Below, in pieces: positions 38,101 through 49,190 of a stretch of DNA of 64,000 nucleotides. Both the position numbers and the translations under genes were made by a program. The DNA is from Solea solea (Eukaryota > Chordata > Actinopteri > Pleuronectiformes > Soleidae), in assembly GCF_958295425.1 (NCBI RefSeq), contig NC_081137.1, positions 7,866,738 to 7,930,737 on the forward strand. The letters run 5' to 3'. Position 1 is the first letter of the stretch; every line of letters starts with the position of its first letter. Below the pieces are notes generated by a model. That model saw nothing but the letters and a program-made list of their open reading frames with translations. It was not told where the DNA came from and ran no database searches.

Positions 38101-41100
38101 TTCCAAGGTGACAAAGCCAGGATTCCGTTGCCTGTGGCTGTGGTTCAGAGAGAATCAGACATAAATGTCATTGTCTCCATTGAGAATCTATGGGATGTTC
38201 TGGAGAAGACGCATGAGTCCAACTCCATCCTAAAAACAATGGAGAAAATAATGTATCTGTGAAATAGAAATGTTGTGATATTCTAAACCGAAGCAGTGCC
38301 ACACAGAACACATGTCGTGGTCAAAGATTAACATAAATAAAGCGCGTGGCGTTTTTTTTGGCTGGGCAGTGTATGTTTTATTCATAACACGTGTTATTTT
38401 TACCACACAGATGATGAAAGAGCAGGAAACAACAGTACAGCTGGAGGCAGCATTTTTCTTCCGGATGTAAAGTCCAGAACACTGGGATCAGACTATGACC
38501 TGGACGAGCATGACCAAAACTGGGAGTTTAAAGGGAAAAAATCTGCCGGGGCAACAGGTGGATGGAGCTCCAGCATGAACCAAAAGGCCTCACCGAGTGC
38601 TTCTGCGTCTACTCAAAAAACACTGCCAGAGCAGCTGAAGGTGTTCAAAGGTGACGACCTCAGTGGCTACAAACCCACGTCTCCAAAAAACAGGAGAATG
38701 CTGTACTCGGGCTCTTCCCAAAACAGCTCATCTCGACCTTCCTTCCCAGGGAGCTTCTTCCCACTGGAGTCCTCGCCACGGCATCAGCGGCGAGCCGTCA
38801 ACATATCTGAGCCTTTTGCTGTGTCTGTGCCCCTGCGTGTGTCCGCTGTTATCAGCTCCAACAGCACACCGTGCAGGGGGCATGCCAAGGACAAAGCAGC
38901 GACTTTAAAACCGTGCAAAGGAGCGTCAGAGCAAAGCATCAACAGTGGAAAGAGCAACACTTTCCCCCAACTGGAACCAAAGAAGCAGGAAAAAACAGAT
39001 AAGAAAAACACAGAGGAGCTGAGCTGTAGAGTTCCTCCAGAGGGTGACGACATCTCCCTTTATTTTATTTTCAAATGACTTGTTCATATCAAATGTTTAC
39101 GACAAATGTTTGTGACAATATTTTTCCCCTCAGGTACAAGCAAGCAGACAAAAGGGCAAGTGGGGATGACTATTTCTGCACTAGAAGCACTGTCTTCTGC
39201 AAATGTGAGAGAAAGCAAGGGGGCAGCGCCATCTCCTGGGAGAGAATTGCACAAACTGGTAAATCATTTGCTAGTAGTTAGTGGTGCCACTGGAGCAAAA
39301 ATAGGTTTGTCAGAGTAAAAAGGTAAAGAATTGCTTAAAACGCAGAAAGACCACGTTGTTACTTGTGATTTATCATCATCGCTTCTAAATTAAATAATGT
39401 CCAAGACACATTAAGTCAAAATATAGAGATTCACAGGTGAAAATAGTGTGGCTATATACAGAATGTTAGAGTTTTCAATGTCTGAATCCCAATTTGTCAA
39501 GTTTGATCATTTAAAAGTGAATATTATTCATCAGAGATTATTGTATTTTTATCTTAAATCGAACTGCGAAATAATTCTGCTTTTATTAAATCCATTTTCT
39601 TCTAACATTTCATTTTACAGGACAAAACCCGTTCTACTGAGAAAGAGCTGTGGTCTGAGCTGAAGATCACCGAGCCTGAAATCGACCTGCTGGATGAGAA
39701 ACCCGTTTTCAGCTCCAGGAGCTCCAGTGAGGGCACAAAGTTAACGATGGATGTTAAGTCCAAACGGAGCCGCAGCTCTCCGTCTCTGACGTTGCTATGC
39801 CGGGAGCAGACCTCAAATACCTCTCTGAGTGACCATGTATTTGCCACTGGATCAAAGTCTGCAAAGAAACAGCCCTCGGAGTCAGACATCGTATTTTCTC
39901 TCCACAAAAACGTTGACGTATTTGTTGGTGGAGACTTAGAAAATGCCTGCTCTGCTTACAGAGGAGAGGAGGAAGCGAGGAAACGGCTTCCTGAAGCGGC
40001 ACCCTCAGACACAGATGAACCAGTGTACACTAAAGAGAGACAAATCATTTTACAGGAAACGTGTTTGGACAGGGAAATGGCTCCTTTGTCTGAAAATGAT
40101 GCTGAAGCAGGCTTCACAAGAACAGATGATGCAGGTCAGTCACAGAAATGTGAGATTCCTCATGAGGACAAAAAACTCTTCTTTGATGGAGCAAAGAGGA
40201 GCGTGATCCCTGAGTTGGAGCTTGCCCAGAGGCTTTCAGTGTGTTTGGAGGAGAGACCGAACACCTTGGAGTTGCCACACCTTGATGATGATGAAGGATG
40301 TGGAGAAAACTTGGAGGAGCTGGACTTGGTGGAGCCCTGGGATGATCTTAGCTCCACCCAGCAGTGGGTTACCAGTCCCCTTCATTCACCTGACATTGAG
40401 GAGCTGTTTAACCAGCTGTCGCCCTTCAGCCCTCGCGAGGAAGCTTCAAGCTCAGAGGAGGCAAAGATTTCACCTCCTTCATGTGATAATAACAAACAAC
40501 CTGCCATTAAGAGCAATGAACGCTTGTCCGGCAGCGTTCCACAAACGTCCAGCTGCAAACCAGAAACTAAATGGATGTATTTGCCATTGGTGCCTACACG
40601 AGTCAATGTGAACAGCAATAACACTACACAACCTCACACAGGGAAATGCAGTGCAACCAAACAGAAGAATACAGCGTCATCTCATCGGTTTCACAGACAG
40701 ATGTCTTATGAGGCAGCTACTCCGGAGAAAAGAGAGGAAAATAGTTCTTCCAAACACAGACCATATTCACTTAATTTAGATCTGGGCCACAGGTGCATCA
40801 GAGACATTTCTAATCAGCAAAGTCGTTGCTCATCCGAGTTTTCATCCAGTCAGAAATCACTGATAACGTCGTCGGTGTCTGCGAACAACGGGCTGCCCTC
40901 AGACTTGGAGATGTTTCTGAGCGATCGGCAGGCGCCTCTACGCCGAAATTCAGCCCCAGTCAGCGTGTCGTCGGTGCGGACGCCATTCATGATTAAAACA
41001 TGTCAGGCCAAAGCTGTGCCTGTCATCCCTCCCAAGGTGCAGTACAGTCAAATACCTCACTCCAGGCAAGACAACGACTTTGAGGCATTGAAGGAACAAG

Positions 41101-41669
41101 AAAAGGAACATCCCAAAGTGAGCGCAGAGAAAAGCAGCTCTGCACCTCCTCAGATGATGTCCGACCTAAAGGAGGAGTTGGAGAACAAGGAGCCTGTGCC
41201 CAAACACCAAAAACATGCAAGTGCTGAGAAATCTGCGGAGGCCGTGAAGACCACGTCTACTCCAGAGCTGCCGGTCATAGCGAGGAGACATGCTCCCAGT
41301 GTGGAGGTGTTTGTGGATTGTCCCAGACCGAACAGAGGGAACCTTTTACAAAGACCGTCCTTCAGGAACAGGCAGAGACCTCAGAGTCTCATCCTGCTCA
41401 GCCCTCCTTTTCCCATCATGGACTACCCGCCAGCAGGAGACGACGGCAAGCTCCTCTCATCTATGAAAGGCTTGAATGACTCTTCGGCAGTGAACGTCTT
41501 TTCTAAAGAGATGGCAGATAATTTAAGGATGGCGGAGGGGATCACGCTTCAAAACAAAATGACTATTCCTAAAAGTGGACAGAGGCTGGAAACTTCGACC
41601 AGCTGCTTCTACCAGCCACAGAGGCGGTCCATGATATTTGACAGCAGGAGCCACAGGCAGATTGAGTGA
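32107..41669 (+). CDS. arhgap31: Rho GTPase-activating protein 31 (CdGAP)
   Basis: Twelve exons (32107-32206, 34466-34568, 35112-35256, 36635-36717, 36844-36951, 37133-37275, 37397-37604, 37683-37804, 37954-38010, 38411-39043, 39134-39258, 39621-41669) give 1291 aa; human is about 1440. The protein inactivates Cdc42 and Rac1 at focal adhesions and the leading edge. A basic N-terminus (MKNKGTKQKLKKKG) precedes the RhoGAP domain (about 19-220), with the catalytic Arg finger R56 in GIYRLSG and LCKLYFRELPNPLLTYELY. Next come SKKWKSIFNLGRS, a CdGAP signature, and a long disordered Ser/Pro-rich tail, mostly in the last exon. Exon 2 begins at 34466, not at the CAG at 34473, because only that keeps frame (D-VPQVL). 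Exon 3 has a TG-repeat acceptor. The last exon alone encodes over half the protein. Confidence 0.94.
32584..32628. repeat. Near-perfect inverted repeat (hairpin) in arhgap31 intron 1
   Basis: A 21-nt left arm (32584-32604) and 20-nt right arm (32609-32628) pair with one bulged A around a GTAA loop. A further partial copy of the right arm (CTATAGTTCCTATG) follows at 32630-32643. Confidence 0.85.
34671..34870. mobile_element. Degenerate dispersed repeat in arhgap31 intron 2
   Basis: GTCCAGTGTGTGACATTTAG followed by a TTATTGGC motif and AAAATAAGCTGTTTAT resembles a fish non-autonomous element I recall, whose consensus begins GTCCAGTGTGTAGGATTTAG. Ends and target duplication were not resolved. 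Confidence 0.5.
35071..35109 (+). repeat. (TG)19 microsatellite abutting the arhgap31 exon 3 acceptor
   Basis: Nineteen TG units run straight into the acceptor CAG (35109-35111), so the usual pyrimidine tract is replaced by the repeat. Confidence 0.95.
38036..38373. mobile_element. Internally deleted Tc1/mariner element in arhgap31 intron 9
   Basis: The copy starts with TA-CACTGCCC and ends with GGGCAGTG-TA, the termini of a common fish Tc1 family. TA target duplications are at 38036-38037 and 38372-38373. Between them are about 334 bp. They retain a piece of the transposase 3' end (readable as ENLWDVLEKT) and the AT-rich 3' region with the run of T before GGCTGGGCAGTG. It cannot be autonomous. 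Confidence 0.85.
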
Positions 41670-43500
41670 TTATGAGACTGGCTGTGTGTGTGTAGATACA
41701 GTATATAAGGATTATAGTGACATGAAGGTGTTGTGATAACATCACAGGGTCCCTGGGGCTTGAAGTCATGAAGGTTTTGTTTTATGTAAGGAAGCGTCTC
41801 ATGGACTAATGGCTTCTTTTTTTTTCTTTTGTTTTCTTAATCCGCTCGATTAGCAGATTAATTGTTTGGTCTGTAAAATATTAGTAAAGAGAATTGATCG
41901 ACAAATAGTTTCGGCACTACTGAAAATCCTACATGCACATGTTTTTAAAGGTGGCAGACGTGTTTCGTTCTTTTGTTAAGTCACTGCTTATCAGTGACGT
42001 GGAGATCAAATCAAATACACAGCTGCAGATCAATACACATGTGGACGTATGGAGTTATTGAATATACATGAGACAGAATAGAAATCAATATTGCACTTTT
42101 TAAATCACATAAAAAGGTTGAAGAAGGAATTAGTGAATGAAATTCTTATAAGAATAACACACACACAGCACAAAAGAAATAAGAATTGATAAATAAAAAC
42201 TAAATAAAGAACTAATAAGTTAAAAAACAGTAATTAGTGGGAATGGCGGAGTGTTGAAATATAGGAAATCTCTGCCATTAAAACCTCAAAATACTAAAAA
42301 GCAATATAGATGTTGGGATGAATGAGAGCTAGAGATGGTTGATTTTTACATTTTGATAACTAAGCTTCCGTTTGCCACAGAATAAAAACAACTAGTAGTC
42401 CAGTGGTTTCCTGTATACAGATCAGGCCCTTTGTAAGAGTCACAGAATATATTATAGAGGGTGTGATAAGATTATTAAAAATGGGAAGAAATGATGTTTA
42501 ACTACACTAGATAGTATTTATATTTTGAGTGTTTCCCTCTACTCACAATAACTTTTCCTCCACTGATTTCAACCAACCTCTTTTCAGCATCTTCAGCAAC
42601 AACTTCTTCCATTTGTGTCATATTCATGAAGATGTGTTGTTTTGTCTTCCACCTTTTTTTGTATTGTTTGTTTCATGTTGGATTGTAAAAGGTTTACTAA
42701 TAATTGTTTAACAGTTTTACAATTATTGCTTTACAGATTTAGATGAAGATAAGAGAAGATTTTTCTTTTTTACAGTTGTCCACTTGCTAAAGTCGACTTG
42801 ATGCTGATCGATGTGTTATACTGTATGTGTTGGTTCTGTGATAAGCTGATGACTATGTCTATTTTTAAACTAATATTTAAAAAGGAAATTTCTTTTTTTT
42901 CTGATGAAACTATATCAGATGTTTAATTAATAGTATTTACCCAGAGAAAGACTTCAATTGTCTTTATCTTCTGTGATTACTTTGTGTTTCATAGCAGTTT
43001 TTTTTTTTATTTGTTGTTGTGTTTTTTTGACAATGAGGATGATCAACCATTATTGTAGTTAAAGAGGAAAGAAAAGAGTCAGAGTTGGAGGTCTGACAAT
43101 AAACTGGAGGCTGACTTTGTGCACACTGACTGTATTCACTGTGTTTGGACGTTGATGGTGCTGCAAGTCGGATAGTTGTATCTCCAGGTGTTTCATGTTT
43201 TCTTTACTGTTTGTGTTGTTTTTAGACTGAGCACTCATGCATGCAAGATAGTTTGGATGTTAAAGTTGTAGAGGTTAGATGACTGGTCACACTTTTAGTC
43301 ATTTTTATTATTTTCATGGAGATATCCTTTTTTTTAATATTTGTCTTGTGCCTTTTGCAAATGTGTTGATAGTGACCGATGTATATTACTAGAGAGAACA
43401 CAAAGAAAGTGATAATATTATGACAAGAGTTTGGTCTTTATTGCCTGATAATAGCAAAATGTACATACAGTAAGTAAAAAAAAAAAGTTATGGGAATAAA
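41670..43500 (+). other. arhgap31: arhgap31 3' UTR
   Basis: A/T-rich DNA without coding potential follows the TGA. Candidate polyadenylation signals AATAAA lie at 43098-43103 and 43495-43500, giving a 1.4 to 1.8 kb 3' UTR. The extent is inferred. Confidence 0.5.
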
Positions 43501-46500
43501 AATGTATAAACATCATTGTTTCTGTCGACATGTCACCTTTAATTAAGATGTATGTGGAATACAACTTGCTACAGTTGTTGAATGAGAGTGTCTTGTGGTT
43601 TAAATTTACACTAATTAGACAATTTTCTCTTTACACTTACACAGTTCACTGAGTGGAGCAACATACAAGAGGCTGTGGTTCTGCTGTGTGTGAATGAGGA
43701 CCATTTAAGGGGCCCCCTCACAGGGAAGGGGCCCTTTGCAGATCACATTTGTGCATGTGTTGTATTTGGGAGCAGAATGCCTATACTTTAATTACACTCG
43801 CATGAGGTATTTTATTTTATATAATTATTATAACGCAGCATTAAAATGCATTCAGTCAATGTTTTGTTGTTGTTGTTTTTTTTTTTTAATTATTCAAATT
43901 TCTACGGAGCCTTGTTGTGCATGTTCCATGCTGACCAACTCTAACTATATGGTCTTTGCCACCAGATGACGCTCCTGTTCCACACTGAGAACTGAACAAG
44001 TCGGCGAACTGCGGGATAAACAGAGAGCGAGCGACCTGCTGAAAACAGGTATGCCTTTACATCCACTATCCAATAATACTCTACATGCACCGTGAGAGGG
44101 GACATTCGCGTACATCTGTGCATGGTAAAACCCTGTTTGTGTGCACGGGTGCGTACTGTATGTCTGCATTAAATAGTTTCACTGCAGGGGAATGAAAAAC
44201 ATGTTTAGGTAGTGTTATAATTCATAAAGCATGTGCATTTATTTTCTTTTTGTCATAAATAGTCCACAGGTATAGAATGGAAAAAATAACACTAATATAT
44301 GTTGATCTAATTTTCTGTACTATATCAATATGTTTTTTTTTTTTTTTTTTTACCTGGACTTTAAAGTGAGCTGCTACATACCTTATCTCACTATTCCCCA
44401 GGTATCAAAGGCTTCTTGTCGCACATGAGCTCTAACCGCACGTGACAATGTAATGTTAACCAAACATCACATGTTATATTTTTGACCAAATTCCCAAATG
44501 AAGTGCAGTAGTCATTGCGGAGCAGCCTCGGCTATTCCAAAGGGCACTTGTCCATGTCTGCGCAGTTCATTATTTCTTGACCTTTGACACTGCTTGTGCA
44601 TGGGCTAGAATCAAAAAGGCGTATTCTCAGTCAACACGCTGAAAAAGGCAAGCAGAGCGCGGTGCGCGCGTTGAATATTCAATTAGAGGAGGGGATTGGC
44701 TGAGGAGAAGTGGAGCTGCGTGCCAGTCCTTCATCTTACATTACTGATTAGCTGTTAAACAGATTATATGCAGCTGAATGGGTTCAAATGTTGCAGCCCG
44801 AAAAGCAGCAGGCGCAGTTCAAGGCATTGGCGAGCGGTTTCCTTCTCTGCCACTTGAGCAGGCTGAACACACTTTGTCACCACTAACGGCTCCATAATTA
44901 TACATGCTGCTGATCCATGTTCTCCACTTTAACCACAGGGGAAAAAAAGAATGTAGACGGCAATAGAAACTGTTGTTCCAAAAATAATAATACAAAATAC
45001 ACATGGATATCATATTAACGTACTTACCTTGTTTTAATCCAAAATGTAAACTTTTTAATGTTGAAATCACGCTTAGATTCCTATGTTTATTTCTGTGTTT
45101 GTGTCTTTATCAATACGCAGTTTCATTCTAATCACAACTACACGTAAAATAGCACCACACAACTAAAATCATAAAGTGTGTGAAAGTCCATCCAACTATT
45201 GGATGCATATTAAAAAAGGTTCTTGGCAAAGTATAGTCTATTTTTTAATAACAATAACCCTGTTCTCTGCTTGTGCAGGCGAGGCTGGAGTCGTGGAGCA
45301 GCAGCGACTTGTCCTTATAAATACGAGAAAACAAACACGTTATAAATGTGCAAAAGTGTTTAAAAGTTAATAAAGTCCTTTGTTTAACTTTGCAGTTTAA
45401 CATGTTGGGTTTACTGCACTTAGTTGTTTAGCAGGATAAGTTTAAAGTAGTTGAATGTGCAGTGCCACAGCAAGCCACGCGGGTCCAAAAGAGCTCTCAT
45501 TGAGAAGCCACGTGTCCGTTTCCAAAGCCTCTCCAACTTAACCACCTCCTTTGTACGACTAACCCACATCGGCAGCGTCCCTCCACATAAAGGGATTTGC
45601 AATTTCAAGATATTTCAGCTTAAATGTTTTTGACAGTTCCCTCGCTTTTACTTCGGCTTGGTTATTTTAACTGTGCCAAATGGGTCACCTTGGGTTGCTG
45701 TCTGCGCGCAAAGGGCTTTTGCGCGCATTCAGCCTGAATTTTTTCCAACTTTCCTTGACGGGGAAACCAGCTGCTGGTCGTGAAAAGACGGCTTATTAAT
45801 TGTCCTTTGTCATGCAGAATTGCTTGATTTCTAAAGAAACGTACAAAGGCTCTTTTTCAGGATTCAAGTATTTTGTTTCGTGCGTATTTTCAAACCATCG
45901 AATCAGCTGCAGCGCCGCGCCGTCTACCAGACTCTCAGGTACTGACTGCCTGCTCCCTTTGTCCCCTTTTAATGCTGTTGTAAATCGTGCAGACTGATTT
46001 GTTACAAGCTGTTCTTTTAATCTGATAGATAAGAGACATGTCAAAGAAAAGCCGTAAATAAAAAATTAGCCTGAATAAAGACAAGGGCGAGTCTGCTAGA
46101 TGGGCGCCTGTTGACTCAAGCGGCTCTCCAGCGTCAGGGAAGCCCTCTCTTCAGCTCCGTCAAGGTTACGTCCACAATTCCCCTTTCTTCTTTTTAAAAA
46201 GACACCGTAGTCCTTTTTGCTTCAATGAATTGATCAGCACAAAATTAAGAATAAATAAATTGAGCATTTGGAGCACCGGGCGTATAAGCTCCCCCAGGGC
46301 GCATACCCCCGGGCTATTGAATGGATAAAGGGCGCTTTGCAGAGGACGTTGTGAGCAAAATGGGGCTCTATGGTGCAATTAACAAAATAGTCTAATCCCA
46401 TATCTTAACAAATGCAAATATTAGAGTTTTGTTAAAATAGTTAAGTGAACAATTAAATGTAAGTTTACGAGTGAAACTCCACGTCCAGAAAAGGCACACT

Positions 46501-47740
46501 GATGCAGATAATGTGCTGTACGCAATTTAAGAACAGCTTTTTCTCCCTTTAAAAAAAGTCCACATATACGCTTCTAAGAAGGGAAATGTCATTTAAAGCC
46601 TATTCAACATGATACATATAATTTTGAGAAGCGGTGCTTCATACAAAGAGCAACTGTAGCGGTGCGTAAAACAGGCGAACACAACTAGGACTAAATGCCA
46701 AACTCATGGCTCGGTCTCTTTTTGAGATGCTTTATTAATCATATATATATATATATTTTTGAACTACACACACGAACATAACACATTACCTAAATCTTAG
46801 ATAAACATTAACCTTAACTGTGTACAGAGGATGTTTTTCTGTTAGACTAAATGTATGTATGCTATGTTTTTGACTTGGCATATCAGCTTCATTTTGTGTT
46901 TTGAATTATTTAGCGTAAAAAAACCTATCAAAGAGTTAATAAATATTTATGTGTGTATTGTGAAATCTGACTTGCGGTCTTTTATTAGGTCTAAACCCCA
47001 CCTGCAGCCCATAAAACCAACAATAAACTTGACACCACTGGTGCGTCAACGCCGTGAACAATAAAGGTCATGGACACCAGGCTGCGTCTTTTCCTCATTT
47101 ATTTTCATGTCAGATCGATATTAAGATATGCAAATTGCCGATTGACCATAATACACCCGTGGTGATTATTAACCCAGTTGCACGAGACTGATCATTTCAG
47201 CCGGGATGGAATCTGAAAAGAGCTTAAGAACCAGGCAGTGATATCTGAACTCAGGGTCTCCCCCAGGGAAGGCACATAAGAGGAGCCCATAACAATGTCT
47301 TCATCAGCCCCGAGTGATTAAGATTATGGAGCATTTGATTTACTCCTTCGGTTCATCTATAGCCTAATGTGCTCCCTTGACGCACAGGCACATTTAGTTT
47401 GTAGAGTGCTGAAAATACACTTGTTTTCCCCCCGATTTGTTTTCTGGCTCCATCATTCTCTCGTTCAACAATGTGTCGCCACGCACAACAACGTTCCCTT
47501 CGTGCGCTGAAATAAGGGAATATATGTGTAATGTGTGTGTGTAATATGTATTAGTATTTTGACCAAAGATTATGACGCATTATTTCACTGTTTTCTCTCA
47601 AAAACAAAACTTTGTTTTTGTTTTAATCAGTGGTGAAGTTACTATGACGGTGACTTTACGCGCGCCATTGTGCGCAATCAGTGAGCAGGAAAAAAAGAAA
47701 TGTAACCCACACGACACGTTTGTCTGGCGCTCAGAAATAT
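43500..47740. other. Intergenic region between arhgap31 and gsx1 with candidate conserved elements
   Basis: No coding exon found. Apart from poly-T runs (about 43870-43890 and 44334-44352) and a short TA run at 46740, much of it is balanced-composition, non-repetitive DNA unlike the intron sequence to the left. The blocks at 44520-44930, 45880-46385 and 47060-47440 look most like conserved regulatory DNA. Confidence 0.4.
47060..47440. promoter_or_regulatory. Candidate enhancer 3' of gsx1
   Basis: A dense complex block contains an octamer ATGCAAAT (47128-47135), a SOX-type AACAATG (47291-47297) and paired bicoid-type GATTA sites (47316-47320 and 47322-47326). The POU plus SOX combination is typical of neural progenitor enhancers. 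Conservation cannot be measured here, so this is inference. Confidence 0.35.
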
Positions 47741-48214
47741 TTTTTTATTTAAGTATCAACATTTTTAAATAAATAAATATTTTTCAATTACACTGAAGAT
47801 ATAATTCCAGAGTGGTCTCAGCAATGGGACAGTGAGGGAATTGTCTGCCTTTCTCCAGTTTTCCATATTTAAGTAACAGTTCCATCCACATAGAATGACT
47901 CTATAAGCAGTATTCACTGTGTATACAAAATACTGTCCTTCCCCAAAATACAAATAAACAACGTTGGTATTGTTCTCCGTCATTTGGGTTTTACAAATAT
48001 GCCTATCATACTCATGATACTGGCAACAACAAATTGACCGTTTTCAGAAAAAAACTACATACAAAACGTACAACATGTATACATCTATACAATGACTCAG
48101 GGTGACAATTCCCCTGATTAAATATTCTCTGTCTATGTACAGGCATCTGAACACAAGAGGAACAGTCTCTCTTTTTTTTTTGGCTGCTTTCAAAATCAGG
48201 AGGACCAAAGTCTT

Positions 48215-49052
48215 TCAGGGGGAGACGGACAGATCTGCATCCTCCTTCTCTGAAGAGGACGGGGATACGGGAATGTCGTCCTCCTCTTCCTCCGAGCATC
48301 TCGCCGTCGACAGGGACGAGCATTTGCAGTTATGTGATCCAGTCCGCTGGCCGCTGCTCTTGCCCTCCTTTTTGTGCTTCACCCTGCGGTTCTGGAACCA
48401 GATTTTCACCTGTTTCTCGGACAAGTTCAGGTACGTGGCGATCTCGATGCGCCTCAGTCTGGAGAGGTACATGTTAGAGGTGAACTCGCGTTCCAGCTCC
48501 AAAAGTTGTGTGCTCGTGAAGGCGGTGCGCATGCGCTTGCTGCTCTGAAGTTTGCTGTTGCTGTTTTCTGTGAAAGTAAAGAAAGAGACATTGTCAGACA
48601 TTGCGTGTCAATAAAAACACATGTCGTGTGGCTTAAAGCACTAACTCTCACTTCAAAATGTTTCTCTGCTTACCGATGGAGATGCAGTGGAACTGCCGTG
48701 GGTCTGGCACTGAGTACGCAGCTTGGTAAATCCCCGGTGCGTGGCTGAGGTTGACGCTGTTGGATGAGGTGTGCTGCCTGGACAGCGCTGAGTGACAGTA
48801 CTGTGAGCTGAAGGGAGGAAACGAAGCCTTGAGGAGCGGCAGTGCCGGTGGAGACGGGTGAAGCTGGGACGCGGCCATGCACAGCGGGCAGAAGCACAGA
48901 AGCCCGGCTTTCCTGGAGTGGCAGGAGCCGGACAGCGCGTGCGGATGGTGCGCGGAGTGCACGGCGTACGGAAATAAAGGTGGGTGGTTCTCGCTTCCTT
49001 TGTCGTTGGCCTCCCTTAAAATCAAGGAATCCACAAGAAAGGATCTGGGCAT
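48215..49052 (-). CDS. gsx1: GS homeobox 1 (ParaHox transcription factor)
   Basis: Two exons, 49052-48674 and 48567-48215, joined across a 106-bp intron (donor GTAAGC, acceptor TTTCACAG), give 243 aa. The N-terminus [12 protein letters not shown] is the SNAG-like repressor motif of Gsx proteins. A cysteine-containing stretch ([13 protein letters not shown]), [10 protein letters not shown] and [10 protein letters not shown] follow. The homeodomain (about 137-196) has [17 protein letters not shown] and [17 protein letters not shown] in helix 3 with Gln50. An acidic, serine-rich tail ends DADLSVSP. These features separate Gsx1 from Gsx2, which starts MSRSFYVDSLI. The protein patterns ventral and dorsal neural progenitors and hypothalamus. 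It is transcribed toward arhgap31, and no other ParaHox gene lies near it. Confidence 0.96.
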
Positions 49053-49180
49053 GTTTGCAAAACGTGTTGCTCAAGCGTGATGTAAAAAAGTTGAAGCCGG
49101 CGCGTCGTGTCGACTGTGAGGCTGCTGTTCTCCTCTGGACGGTGGACAGCGAAGTGGTGCTGAAGGCGCAGCGCCGCGCC

Positions 49181-49190
49181 TTAAATACCC
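49181..49190 (-). promoter_or_regulatory. TATA-like box of gsx1
   Basis: GTATTTAAGG on the minus strand sits about 130 bp before the ATG in a GC-rich setting. It predicts a transcription start near 49155 and a 5' UTR of about 100 nt. Confidence 0.5.

Noticed and set aside
39044..39078. Read-through of arhgap31 exon 10 to a stop (ending SLYFIFK)
   Set aside because: The donor at 39044 joins cleanly in frame to 39134. Read-through would delete half of the protein. It could exist as a retained-intron form but nothing supports it.
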